From assembly GCA_022826965.1 (NCBI GenBank), contig JAJDTU010000005.1:310001-374000 (forward strand): a DNA stretch of 64,000 bases, written 5' to 3'. Made by a program: the position numbers and the translations under genes. This DNA is from Dehalococcoidia bacterium (lineage in GTDB: Bacteria; Chloroflexota; Dehalococcoidia; Bin125). Positions 35,496 through 44,038 of this stretch are shown here, piece after piece (within the stretch, counting starts at the first letter, position 1; each line of letters starts with the position of its first letter). The notes under the pieces were generated by a model, which saw only the letters and a list, made by a program, of their open reading frames with translations, ran no database searches and was not told where the DNA came from.

Positions 35496-36203
35496 ATGCT
35501 GATTGACCTTCACAACCACACGTGGCCGCGCTCGCACGACTCCGTGCTCGACCCCAGGGATCTCGCCACTCGCGCCAAGGAGGCAGGCCTCGACGCCATC
35601 TCCTTCACCGAGCACGACGCCCTCTGGCCGCACGACGAGGTACAGAAGATCGCCGAGGAAGTCGGCATCATCATCATTCCCGGCTGTGAAGTCTCGACCG
35701 ACCCCGGCCACATCCTCGCCTGGGGCATGGAGAAGTACGTCTTCGGCATGCACCGCGTTGAGCGCCTGGCCCAGCATGTCTACGAGCGCGGCGGCGCGCT
35801 CGTCTTCGCCCACCCCTATCGTCGCCAGATCGCCTGGAAGGACGATCCCGAGGACTGGGAAATCGCGGTTCAGCGCGCACTCAACAGCATGGCCATGGAA
35901 CATGTCATCGCGCTCGAGATCCTCAACGGCCGCGGCAAGGAGCGAGAGAACCGATTCTCCGCCGATCTGGCCGCTGCCTCGGGTATGAACGGCACCGCCG
36001 GGACCGACTCCCACGCCGTCCACGACATTGGCAAGGTCGCCACCTGGTTCGAGACCGACTCGATCGAGACCTGGCAGGACCTCGTCCGCGAGCTCAAGAC
36101 CGGCAACTTCTGCGCCGTCGACATGGCCACCGGCGAAGAGTTCGCCGTCCCCTCGCGCGCCCCCAAGTTCAGGATTGTCGGAGCAACCGCCAGCGGCAGC
36201 TAA
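35496..36203 (+). CDS. PHP domain phosphoesterase-like protein
   Basis: The 235-residue protein has the PHP (polymerase and histidinol phosphatase) metal sites: LIDLHNHTWPRSHDS, ISFTEHDALWPH, IIIPGCEVSTDPGHI, ALVFAHPYRR and GTAGTDSHAVHDIG. All histidines and acids expected for a trinuclear metal centre are present, so hydrolysis of a phosphoester is likely. It could act on a nucleotide, a 5' end of an oligonucleotide or a small metabolite. No Shine-Dalgarno sequence precedes ATG 35496 because the operator palindrome occupies that place. Confidence 0.88.
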   Translation: MLIDLHNHTWPRSHDSVLDPRDLATRAKEAGLDAISFTEHDALWPHDEVQKIAEEVGIIIIPGCEVSTDPGHILAWGMEKYVFGMHRVERLAQHVYERGGALVFAHPYRRQIAWKDDPEDWEIAVQRALNSMAMEHVIALEILNGRGKERENRFSADLAAASGMNGTAGTDSHAVHDIGKVATWFETDSIETWQDLVRELKTGNFCAVDMATGEEFAVPSRAPKFRIVGATASGS

Positions 36204-36262
36204 ACTTCGATCCGTCCATTACACACATCGCGAACCCACCTGACGAACAAGGGAGGAGTCCA

Positions 36263-36781
36263 ATGGCAGATCAACAGTTTGAGTCGGTCATCACCGACGA
36301 GATGCGCGCCATGATCGGCGTCAAGGGCGAAGAAACGGTCAGCGAACTGACCACCACCAGCGTGCGCATGTTCGCCCGCTCGGTCGGCTACGTCGATCCG
36401 GCCTTCTACGACGAAGCGGTCGCGCGCGACCGCGGCTTCCGCAGCCTGCCGGCGCCTCCGGGCTACCTCGGCACCCCGATCTACAACCCGGCCGATTCCG
36501 ACCCCACCTTCGGCGGCCGTCGCGGCTCCGGTGGCTTCCGCTCGCCCTACCCACTCGTGCTCAACGGCGGCACAGACATTGAGTACACCGGCGAGCAAAT
36601 CTGCGCCGGCGACACGCTCACCTCCGCGACCGCCCTGGCTTCGCTCAACGAGCGCTGGAGCGGCGCCCTCGGCGTACCGATGCTGATCCAGGTGTCGGAG
36701 ACCACCTACACCAACCAGAACGGCGCGGTCGTCGCCATCTCACGCGGCACAGGCATCTCCTACCCGCGTCCGGGCGACTAA
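36263..36781 (+). CDS. FAS1-like/MaoC N-terminal dehydratase domain protein
   Basis: The 172-residue single hot-dog domain corresponds to the MaoC_dehydrat_N (FAS1-like) type: MIGVKGEETVSELTTTSVRMFARSVGYVDP at the start (conserved parts only), LNGGTDIEYTGEQICAGDTLTS in the core and LIQVSETTYTNQNGAVVA near the end. GGGAGGAG precedes ATG 36263. Together with the next gene it would form a heterodimeric enoyl-CoA-type hydratase, in which the catalytic Asp/His come from the partner. The substrate acyl-CoA is unknown. Confidence 0.87.
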   Translation: MADQQFESVITDEMRAMIGVKGEETVSELTTTSVRMFARSVGYVDPAFYDEAVARDRGFRSLPAPPGYLGTPIYNPADSDPTFGGRRGSGGFRSPYPLVLNGGTDIEYTGEQICAGDTLTSATALASLNERWSGALGVPMLIQVSETTYTNQNGAVVAISRGTGISYPRPGD

Positions 36782-36796
36782 GCAACACCCCCACAT

Positions 36797-36830
36797 CCCC
36801 TCTCCCTCTGGGAGAGGGTGAGGGTGAGGG
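36797..36830. repeat. Family B repeat between the MaoC-type genes
   Basis: CCCCTCTCCCTCTGGGAGAGGG with the tail TGAGGGTGAGGG separates two genes that should be co-expressed. The same unit occurs at 12679, 19760, 34501 and 56434. Confidence 0.75.
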
Positions 36831-36904
36831 TCCGGCGCAGGAGCGCATCCGCCCCGAAGCGGCGCACCAGCTACAATCCAAAACCAGACGCAAGGAGCGC
36901 ACAG

Positions 36905-37372
36905 ATGACAGACGCAGTGCCCGACCAGATCTACTTCGAAGACATCGACGTCGGCGACAGCATCCCTGAACTCGAGAAGAGCCCTACCAGCCAGCAGCTC
37001 GTCCAGTGGGCCGCCGGCTCCGGCGACTTCTACCAGATTCACTACGACACAAGCTACGCGCAGGACACCGGCCTCGAAGACATCATCGTCCACGGCGCGC
37101 TCAAGCACGCCTTCCTCGGTGAGTTGCTCTGGCGCTTCGCCGGTCCCGAGGGCCAGGTTAAGCGCGTGCAGTGCTCCTACCGCGGCATGGACCCCGCCGC
37201 CCAGGGCCGCGAGTCGGCGCAGGAGAAGAAGTTCACCCTGCGTGGCACCGTCACCCGCAAGTACACCGAAGGCGAGCGCAACTTCGTTGAGCTCAGCGTC
37301 GAGGGCGTCCGCGCCGACGGTTCCGTCAGCACCCCCGGCACCGGCACCGTCGTCCTCCCCAGCCGCGGCTAA
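36905..37372 (+). CDS. MaoC family dehydratase/hydratase
   Basis: The 155-residue hot-dog protein has the hydratase-2 catalytic motif SGDFYQIHYDTSYAQDTGL (Asp and His of the D-x4-H pattern) followed by DIIVHGALKHAFLGELL. ATG 36905 is preceded by AAGGAGC. It pairs with the FAS1-like gene at 36263 and would carry the catalytic residues of a two-subunit hydratase acting on 2-enoyl- or related acyl-CoA. Confidence 0.9.
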   Translation: MTDAVPDQIYFEDIDVGDSIPELEKSPTSQQLVQWAAGSGDFYQIHYDTSYAQDTGLEDIIVHGALKHAFLGELLWRFAGPEGQVKRVQCSYRGMDPAAQGRESAQEKKFTLRGTVTRKYTEGERNFVELSVEGVRADGSVSTPGTGTVVLPSRG

Positions 37373-37385
37373 CCAGGAACCTCCC

Positions 37386-37440
37386 CCGCCGCTCAAGACC
37401 TCCCCCTCTGGGGGAGGTGCCCAGGAGGGGCGGTGGGGGC
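37386..37440. repeat. Palindromic repeat after the MaoC gene
   Basis: ACCTCCCCCTCTGGGGGAGGT (about 37398-37418) forms a strong hairpin followed by GCCCAGGAGGGGCGGTGGGG. It is close in type to family A/B but not identical, and lies between convergent genes, where it may terminate both. Confidence 0.6.
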
Positions 37441-37454
37441 GTCTCCCTCGTCCG

Positions 37455-38021
37455 TCAACGCGCCCCGCGCCGTTGGTACTCCCGATCCCAGAACCACTCT
37501 CGCAACACGTGCATCTGGTGGAATCGGTGTCGGCCGCGCCGCACTCGACCGCAGTCTTCGAATCCCGCCGCGGCAAACGATCGCTGCGCCCGCACGTTCC
37601 AGTCCAACGTGTGCAGGTAGATCCGCGTCAACGATGTATTCGTGAACACATGGTCTATCAACAACCTCACCGCTTCGCGACCATACCCACCGTTCCAGCA
37701 GGTACGATCGCCTAGCAGGATGCCAAGCTCCGTCTCCCGACGTTGGAAGTCGGTGTTGTAGTACATCACGTTGCCGATATGGCGCGGATCCTCGATTGTT
37801 TCGACCGCAAACGTCGAGCGATAGACCGGCGTCGATCGAAGCTGCCAGGCGTACTGGTTGCGGTACTGCTCAAACGTCAGCGGGCTGACCGTCGCCGCAT
37901 CAAGTTCGGCCAGTTCTGCGTCGGTCCGCCAGATCCAGTCCAGCTCCGCGTCTCCCAGACGCTTGCGTCGCAACAGCACCAGCTTGCCTTCAGCGACAAC
38001 ATCGGCCGGACTCGTGACCAC
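37455..38021 (-). CDS. GNAT family N-acetyltransferase (RimJ/RimL type)
   Basis: The 188-residue protein matches the RimJ/RimL branch: KLVLLRRKRLGDAELDWIW at the start, HIGNVMYYNTDFQRRETELGI, the acetyl-CoA loop DRTCWNGGYGREAVRLLIDHVF, and LTRIYLHTLDWNVRAQRSFAAAGF (conserved pieces). GTG 38021 with GGGAG upstream was chosen; earlier starts would overlap the Nudix gene with unconserved residues. The substrate is probably a protein N-terminus or an amino compound, not determinable here. Confidence 0.85.
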   Translation of the reverse strand: MVTSPADVVAEGKLVLLRRKRLGDAELDWIWRTDAELAELDAATVSPLTFEQYRNQYAWQLRSTPVYRSTFAVETIEDPRHIGNVMYYNTDFQRRETELGILLGDRTCWNGGYGREAVRLLIDHVFTNTSLTRIYLHTLDWNVRAQRSFAAAGFEDCGRVRRGRHRFHQMHVLREWFWDREYQRRGAR

Positions 38022-38079
38022 GACGCGACTCCCGGGCTGCTCCGCCGCAACTGACGACTGCCGTAGGCTACGACGCTGG

Positions 38080-38589
38080 TCAGACCTGTGCAGGCCCGAC
38101 CCGCCGATCCAACATGGCCGCCGCGTCCTCCAACAGCGACGCCGTGTTCGGATAGCTGACCATCCGCATCGCGTCGCCCAACCCAACCCAACGCACGTCG
38201 ATGTGCTCGTCGTCGTGATGCTCGAACGACCCGCCGGTTGCCTGCATCAGCCAGAAGTGGACCGCCTTGTCAATCCGTGCTTCCTCTCCGAAGAACGAGT
38301 AGCGCATCACCCCGATCTTCTCATCCAGCTGAACCTGCAGCCCGGTCTCTTCCGAAACCTCGCGCAACGCCGTATCGGGCAGCTTCTCGCCGTTCTCCGG
38401 CGTCCCCTTGGGCAGCGACCATCGCCGCTGCGGGGTCTGCACCAGTACAACCTCGACCTCACCGTCGGTGTCGGTCTCGCGCCACACCACGCCCCCCGCG
38501 CTGACGGCAATCCCCTTGCGAATGGACTTTGCTGACCGTGTGGTTCGTCGATTTCCGTTTCGTCGTCGGCGCTCACCTGTACTCCGCAC
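38080..38589 (-). CDS. Nudix hydrolase
   Basis: The 169-residue protein has a complete Nudix box, GTPENGEKLPDTALREVSEE plus TGL, in the usual place after RWSLPKG. AVSAGGVVWRE forms the first strand. The start is GTG 38589; the basic N-terminal about 25 residues (RRRRNGNRRTTRSAKSIRKG) are unusual and the true start could be further in. Family members hydrolyse nucleoside diphosphates linked to another moiety; mutT-like or diadenosine-polyphosphate activity are candidates. Confidence 0.85.
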   Translation of the reverse strand: MRSTGERRRRNGNRRTTRSAKSIRKGIAVSAGGVVWRETDTDGEVEVVLVQTPQRRWSLPKGTPENGEKLPDTALREVSEETGLQVQLDEKIGVMRYSFFGEEARIDKAVHFWLMQATGGSFEHHDDEHIDVRWVGLGDAMRMVSYPNTASLLEDAAAMLDRRVGPAQV

Positions 38590-38692
38590 GCCTCAGCTCC
38601 TCGTCAATTCGAACTCATGAATTTCAATCTATCAGAGGGCCGCCAACTGGCTCCGCGCCTTCGCACACGGATCATTCCTCCACGCAGCGCAC

Positions 38693-39691
38693 CTACTCGT
38701 TCGTCCAGCCGAGGGGATCGCGGCCGTCGGAAGGATCGTCCAGTTGATCGAGCCACGTCGCCTCCTCGAGCGCCGCTTGCGCGGTCTCGCGCACGGTCGG
38801 ATCCGGATGGGTTCGCAATCGCTCCAGTTCCTCGACCGCGTCCTCGCTGCCGATCTCGCCGAGCGCGGCGACGGCCGCGCGGATCAGTTCCTCGGAGGCC
38901 GAGGGATCGTCGAACAGCTCCAGCAACATCGGAGCGCCGTCCTCCGAGCCGATCTCGCCGATCGCCTGCACCGCCGCGATTCGTTCATCCTCGTCCTCCG
39001 CGACCAGTGAACCTTCCAACACCGGCAGCCAGTAGACATCCGCATTGCGCCCCATCGCCTGTACCGCCCCCAGGTGCAGAGCGGCCGCATCGCTATCGAA
39101 CGCATCCTCGATCAGCCCCGTCACCCAGGACTCGGAAATCACGCCGATTCCAGACAACGCTGAGGCTCTCAACCCCTCATCCTCTCTCTCGTCCTCAACG
39201 ATCGTGCGCAGCGCGCCGACGACTTCGCCCGCATCTTCGCTCGCGGCCCAACCCAACTCCACTCGCATGGCCACCTCACCGAGCGCCGTCACCGCTTCGC
39301 GCCGCACTCCGGTTTCCTCTTCATCGGAACGTGCAGTGGCCAACAGCGCCACTGTCGCCCCGGCCGTCTCGCACAGAGCCAGCCCACTGACCGCCATCGT
39401 CCGCACAGATGCGTCTTCGTCCGTGAGCATCGCTCCAAAGAAAACCGTGAAGTCGTAACCGCCAAACTCAGCGCCGACATCGCGGAGACGGTCGAGCAGC
39501 GCGAATCGCTCCGCCGAATTGAGTTCACCAAGCTGTTCGCGGACCACGTCGTCTGACCCGGCAGCGAGCCGCGAGACCGCGTGCAGATCCTCGGGATCCA
39601 GTTCGACCACGCCCGATGTGATCGCGCCGATCACCCGGCGCAGTCCATCGACCGGCTCGGCTTCGTCGTCGTGTCCGGTCTGCTGCGACAT
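38693..39691 (-). CDS. HEAT-repeat protein
   Basis: The 332-residue acidic protein is built of about eight HEAT/PBS-lyase-type helical repeats, seen as recurring AVxALGEIGSEDA-like units (VTALGEVAM, VQAIGEIGSEDGA, VAALGEIGSEDAVEELE). No catalytic motif or membrane segment is visible. HEAT proteins are scaffolds. It is the last gene of the cdaA-cdaR-der-plsY-gpsA run, with its ATG overlapping the gpsA stop, but nothing in the sequence ties it to those functions. Confidence 0.85.
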   Translation of the reverse strand: MSQQTGHDDEAEPVDGLRRVIGAITSGVVELDPEDLHAVSRLAAGSDDVVREQLGELNSAERFALLDRLRDVGAEFGGYDFTVFFGAMLTDEDASVRTMAVSGLALCETAGATVALLATARSDEEETGVRREAVTALGEVAMRVELGWAASEDAGEVVGALRTIVEDEREDEGLRASALSGIGVISESWVTGLIEDAFDSDAAALHLGAVQAMGRNADVYWLPVLEGSLVAEDEDERIAAVQAIGEIGSEDGAPMLLELFDDPSASEELIRAAVAALGEIGSEDAVEELERLRTHPDPTVRETAQAALEEATWLDQLDDPSDGRDPLGWTNE

Positions 39692-40689
39692 CAGCCTTCC
39701 ACGGTTGGGGCGCGCTCCATGAGCACCCGGATCGCTTCGCGGGCCTCCAGGCCTTCGAACAACACTCTCGAGACCACTTGGGCGATGGGCATCTGGACAT
39801 CGAGCGCCTCGGCCACCTCCAGCACGACGCGCGTGGTCTCGACGCCTTCGACCACGTGCGGGTTATCCGCCATCGCCTCGGCCAGCGCCATGCCACCGCC
39901 GATCTTCTCGCCCAGGGTTCGATTGCGCGATCGAGGGCTGCTGGCGGTGGCTAACAGATCCCCCAGGCCCGCCAGTCCGGCAAACGTCGATGGCGAAGCC
40001 CCCATGGCCACGCCCAGGCGGGCAATCTCGGACAGGCCACGCGTCATCAACGCCGCGCGCGCATTGTCGCCCACATCCAATCCCGTCGCGGTGCCGACCG
40101 CAATCGCGATCACGTTCTTCAGCGCTCCGCCGATCTCAACGCCAACCACATCTTCATTGGTGTAGACACGGAAGGCGGATGAGTTCAAGGCCTGTTGCAG
40201 CCGCTCACGGTCTTGCGGACCCTCAGCTGCCACCACGGTGGTCGCGGGCAAGCCGCGCGCGACTTCTCGGGCGATGTTCGGCCCCGATACCGCGCCAACT
40301 CTCGCCTCCCGCCCGGTCAGGTCCAGTTCCTGGCTCATGACCTCTGTCATGCGCAGATGCGAGCCTTTCTCCAGGCCCTTGGCCGCCGACGCATGCACCG
40401 TGTCGCCCGGCGTAAGCATCGGCAGGACGCTACGCAGGTTCTCTCGTAGCCGCTGCGACGGCGTCGCCCAGATCACGACAGGCGGAGGTGAACCCGAAGC
40501 ATCGGCCGTGAAGATCAAGCTTTCCGGCAGCGGAACGCCCGGCAGCAATCGTCGATGCTCCCGCGCGGCAGCCAGTTCAGCGGCTTCCTCATCCGTGCGG
40601 CACAGAACAATCGTCTCGTTGCCCGCCCGGTCGGCGCAGGACGCCAGGGTGCAGCCCCACGACGTCGCGCCGACGACCATGACCCGCAT
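39691..40689 (-). CDS. gpsA: Glycerol-3-phosphate dehydrogenase (NAD(P)+)
   Basis: The 332-residue enzyme makes sn-glycerol 3-phosphate from DHAP for phospholipid synthesis. The N-terminal Rossmann motif is VVGATSWGCTLA, where GxGxWG has become GATSWG. Catalytic lysines are in SAAKGLEKGS and GGALKNVIAIAVG, SGPNIAREVARGLPA and GLAGLGDLLATASSPRSRNR complete the family set. ATG 40689 overlaps the plsY stop, placing it next to the acyltransferase that uses its product. Confidence 0.94.
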   Translation of the reverse strand: MRVMVVGATSWGCTLASCADRAGNETIVLCRTDEEAAELAAAREHRRLLPGVPLPESLIFTADASGSPPPVVIWATPSQRLRENLRSVLPMLTPGDTVHASAAKGLEKGSHLRMTEVMSQELDLTGREARVGAVSGPNIAREVARGLPATTVVAAEGPQDRERLQQALNSSAFRVYTNEDVVGVEIGGALKNVIAIAVGTATGLDVGDNARAALMTRGLSEIARLGVAMGASPSTFAGLAGLGDLLATASSPRSRNRTLGEKIGGGMALAEAMADNPHVVEGVETTRVVLEVAEALDVQMPIAQVVSRVLFEGLEAREAIRVLMERAPTVEG

Positions 40690-41303
40690 TACGTCGACCT
40701 GCCCATCGACAGCACGCGCTCCGTACCGGCTGCCAGTCGCTCCAGGTTGTCCTTGTGACCCCAAAAGACCAGCGCCCAGGTACCCACGGCGTAGCCGATG
40801 TATGCGTCGGGCGCGGCGCCGAATGCGGCCAACAGCGAGATGCCAACCGCAGCCGATGTCGCCCCGGTTAGAGTCGCCAGTGACATCACCCTGATGCGCA
40901 GCAGGATCGGAATAGCCGACCCCAGAGCGAACAGAGCCCCCATCGGCATAATCGCGATCATTCCGCCCAGCGCCGTCGCCGCCCCCCGGCCGCCTCGAAA
41001 TCCTGCAAACAGCGGGAACTGGTGCCCGACGACCGCTGCGAGACCGCCCACGACTTCTCCGGTCGGGCTGTCCCAGACCGCCATCACGATCAGGATCGGC
41101 AACGCGCCCTTGAGCGCATCGAGCACCAGCACAGTGACCGACCATCGAATCCCGAGCGCTCGAAAGGTGTTCGTCGCGCCGATCCGACCGCTGCCGGAGG
41201 CGCGGATATCACTGCCGCCCCGCCATTGTCCGATCCAGAGTCCGGTCGGAATGGAGCCGAGCAGGTAGCCGATGACTCCGCCGACGATCCAGGCCTCAAC
41301 CAC
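40689..41303 (-). CDS. plsY: Acyl-phosphate glycerol-3-phosphate acyltransferase PlsY
   Basis: The 204-residue membrane protein has five or more helices. The three active-site loops are GSIPTGLWIG, GSGRIGATNTFRALG and GFRGGRGAATALGG, and GHKDNLERL lies near the end. The loop usually read as KGGKGVAT is here RGGRGAAT. PlsY transfers acyl chains from acyl phosphate to glycerol 3-phosphate, the first step of phosphatidate synthesis. Start GTG 41303 overlaps der by eight bases. Confidence 0.95.
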   Translation of the reverse strand: MVEAWIVGGVIGYLLGSIPTGLWIGQWRGGSDIRASGSGRIGATNTFRALGIRWSVTVLVLDALKGALPILIVMAVWDSPTGEVVGGLAAVVGHQFPLFAGFRGGRGAATALGGMIAIMPMGALFALGSAIPILLRIRVMSLATLTGATSAAVGISLLAAFGAAPDAYIGYAVGTWALVFWGHKDNLERLAAGTERVLSMGRST

Positions 41304-42705
41304 GTCGACCGCCTCCGTCGTCCGACTCGGCCGGATCCCGACCGCGCAAGACGCAGCGTAGCGGCGTGCCGTCGAATCCGAAGGTGCGCCGAATTCGTCC
41401 CATCAGGAATCGCTCATAGGAAAAGTGAACGGCGTCCGGATAGTTGACGAAGAACGTGAAGGTCGGTGGCGCGAAGTCGGTCTGCACGCCGTAGTAGAAG
41501 CGAATCCGCTTGCCCCGATACGTGGCGGGAGGCCGTTCGACCTGCGCCTGACGCAGCATGGCGTTCAACCGCGGCGTAGGAATCCGCTGGCGGCGCGCTT
41601 CGGCAACATGCAAAGCCGCAGCGACGACGCTGTCAACCGCTTCACCGTTGAGGGCCGAGATCCAGACAATCGGCGCCCAGCTGACGAACCGCGCCCGGCC
41701 CGCCAGTTGCCGCTCTCGGCTGTTGCGCAATCCGTCCTGCTCGTCGACGAGATCCGATTTGTTCATCACAATCACGATGCCCGAGCCGTCGTCCATGGCC
41801 ATACCCAGGACATGCAGATCCTGCGAAGTGACTCCCTCGAAGGCATCAATCACGACCGCCGACACGTCAGCGCGGCGCACGGCGGCGCCAGCTCGGCGGA
41901 CGGACGCTCGCTCGATGCCCGGCGCGACCCTTCCCGGGCGCCTGATACCAGCCGTGTCGACCAGTGAGACTCGCTCGCCGCCGAAACTCAGCATTGTGTC
42001 TACCGCGTCCCTCGTTGTACCGGGAACTTCCGAGACGATCATGCGCTCGTCTCGAAGCAGTGCGTTGACCAGTGACGATTTGCCCACATTCGGACGACCG
42101 ACGATCGCCAGCCGACAAGCGACATCGTCGGCGTCGATCGGTTCTGTGACGGCGAGATTGGCGGTGACACGATCGAGCAGATCGTCGATCCAACGACCGT
42201 GATGCGCAGAGATCGCGACCGGTTCGCCGAGGCCGAGGCTGAAGAACTGCGCGGCCGCAGCGGCGAGCAGATCGTTGTCCGCCTTGTTGGCGCAGACCAT
42301 GACCGGCTGCACCGCCTCGCGCAGCAATGCCGCCACATCCTCATCCGCGGGAAGCGGTCCCGCTTGCACATCGACCACCAGGACGATGGCGTCCGCCTCG
42401 GACATCGCCTGTGCGACCTGTTCGGCGACCGACGTCGCGAAGGGGCCGGTGAGCTGTTCACCCAACAGCCCCCCGGTATCGATCACGGAGAAGTGCTGGC
42501 CCCGCCACTCGGTGTCGGCGTAGTTGCGATCCCTGGTCGTGCCTGGCTCGCCGCGAACGATGGCCTGTCGCCGTCGGACGAGGCGATTGAACAACGTCGA
42601 CTTCCCCACGTTGGGCCGGCCGACAATGGCGACGGTTGGCAGTACGTTCCCGGGCACTGCGCGCACGTCGACCTGCGGCAGCGATCCGGTACCTTCGTCA
42701 CTCAT
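41296..42705 (-). CDS. der: Ribosome biogenesis GTPase Der (EngA)
   Basis: The 469-residue protein has two tandem GTPase domains: GRPNVGKST (residue 29) with DTGGL and NKAD, and GRPNVGKSS (about residue 207) with DTAGIRR and NKSDLVDE. A C-terminal KH-like domain follows (RGKRIRFYYGVQT ... FVNYPDAVHFSYERFL). Der acts in 50S subunit assembly. ATG 42705 has AGGAGGGGG upstream, an exceptionally strong site within the operon. NFxR-type ends continue to RGRDPAESDD. Confidence 0.96.
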   Translation of the reverse strand: MSDEGTGSLPQVDVRAVPGNVLPTVAIVGRPNVGKSTLFNRLVRRRQAIVRGEPGTTRDRNYADTEWRGQHFSVIDTGGLLGEQLTGPFATSVAEQVAQAMSEADAIVLVVDVQAGPLPADEDVAALLREAVQPVMVCANKADNDLLAAAAAQFFSLGLGEPVAISAHHGRWIDDLLDRVTANLAVTEPIDADDVACRLAIVGRPNVGKSSLVNALLRDERMIVSEVPGTTRDAVDTMLSFGGERVSLVDTAGIRRPGRVAPGIERASVRRAGAAVRRADVSAVVIDAFEGVTSQDLHVLGMAMDDGSGIVIVMNKSDLVDEQDGLRNSRERQLAGRARFVSWAPIVWISALNGEAVDSVVAAALHVAEARRQRIPTPRLNAMLRQAQVERPPATYRGKRIRFYYGVQTDFAPPTFTFFVNYPDAVHFSYERFLMGRIRRTFGFDGTPLRCVLRGRDPAESDDGGGRRG

Positions 42706-44038
42706 CTGCCCCCTCCTCTGACGAGTCAGTCTCGCCCTCCGATGATGTCTCGTCGCCGGCCTCGCCCTGGACTTCGTCGTCTGTTTCGCCCTCCTCGCCG
42801 TCCTCCTGCTCAACCGGGGGAGGCGCGGGGCGGGGCAGTGCCGCCAGGGTGACGATCATTCGATCCGGAGACAGCTCCAACAACTCCAGGCCAATCGGCG
42901 CGTTCCAGCGTAGGTCGATTCGATGCCGCCCGATGCCGTAGTCGCTCAGGTCCACCACAATCGGCGAAAGTGGACCGGCCAACTCCGAAACGATCGAGAC
43001 CGGACCCCGGAGGGTCACGTTCACGCTTGTCGGACTCGCTACGGCCAACCGCAGATCCTCGGCCACCCCGTCAGTCTGTACCTCGACCGGGAGTGTGACT
43101 GTCGTGATCACCGGCTCAATCACCACGACGACCCGTACCGAGGTCTCCGTATCGCTGGCTGCGGGCGCGTCATCACCGAAGACCAGCCCGGCGATCGTCA
43201 CCAGGTTGGAGTCCATGCCGGAGATATCGAGCGGCACCGTCTTAACCTCGACCTCATCGTCAAGCACGTCAACTGAGACCAGGACTTCGACCGTTGCAGG
43301 GGTCGCGCGCACCGTTCGGACTCTGTAACCGTCAGCGGGTGTGCCAGTCACATCCGGCAAGATCGATGCCGTCCGTCTGAAGACCTCCTGAACGATCGGA
43401 ACGCGCACGTTGGCGACTCGGGGATTCACCACGACCTGTGTCACGGCGCCGCCGGCGGCAGTACGCGCCTCGAGGATGACATCGCGTTCGACGGATGCTT
43501 CTGCCCCTCCCAGATCGAGTCGCGCGACTACGGAATCGACTGCATCGACCTCTGAAGCGATGCCCGACACGATCGCTGTCTCTGGCCTCACCTCGGGCGT
43601 TCCGACACGGAATCCGATCTGCGGAAAGTTTGACGGTTCGACCACGACCGGCACCTCACGCTCGACGGTCTCCTGCAGGATGACGACCACCGTCTCGGGC
43701 TGCACTGCGCGCACTCGCACATCGCCCTCCACCGCCTCGACCCGGACCGGGAGGCTGTGCCGACCAGCGGCCCGATTCCTCAGGGAAACCGTCGCGAGAA
43801 AGTGTTCGGGTCGGGCCGCCTCAAGGTCATCTTCACGGCCAACGACGGTCACCGTCACCGGCAATGGCTCCCCGGCAACCACGAGGTTGGAGGCGAGACC
43901 CTGAACCTCCACCTGCAGTGAGAAACCAAGGCGCTCTTCGATCTCTCGATTCTCCGCATCGGCAATCACGAACCAGACCGCGAGCGCCAACACGATCACC
44001 GTGGCCAGCAGCGTCGCTTCTTGCGCCGCGCGTCGCAC
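42698..44038 (-). CDS. cdaR: YbbR-domain protein CdaR, regulator of diadenylate cyclase
   Basis: The 446-residue protein has one N-terminal membrane helix (ATLLATVIVLALAVWFVIA) and several YbbR beta repeats, recognisable as V-x-V-x-PxTVxV units (VRAVQPETVVVILQE, VRTVRATPATVEVLVS, VASPTSVNVTLRG). An acidic Glu/Asp-rich tail of about 40 residues ends it. In Firmicutes CdaR modulates CdaA at the membrane. GTG 44038 lies directly after the cdaA stop. Confidence 0.9.
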   Translation of the reverse strand: MRRAAQEATLLATVIVLALAVWFVIADAENREIEERLGFSLQVEVQGLASNLVVAGEPLPVTVTVVGREDDLEAARPEHFLATVSLRNRAAGRHSLPVRVEAVEGDVRVRAVQPETVVVILQETVEREVPVVVEPSNFPQIGFRVGTPEVRPETAIVSGIASEVDAVDSVVARLDLGGAEASVERDVILEARTAAGGAVTQVVVNPRVANVRVPIVQEVFRRTASILPDVTGTPADGYRVRTVRATPATVEVLVSVDVLDDEVEVKTVPLDISGMDSNLVTIAGLVFGDDAPAASDTETSVRVVVVIEPVITTVTLPVEVQTDGVAEDLRLAVASPTSVNVTLRGPVSIVSELAGPLSPIVVDLSDYGIGRHRIDLRWNAPIGLELLELSPDRMIVTLAALPRPAPPPVEQEDGEEGETDDEVQGEAGDETSSEGETDSSEEGADE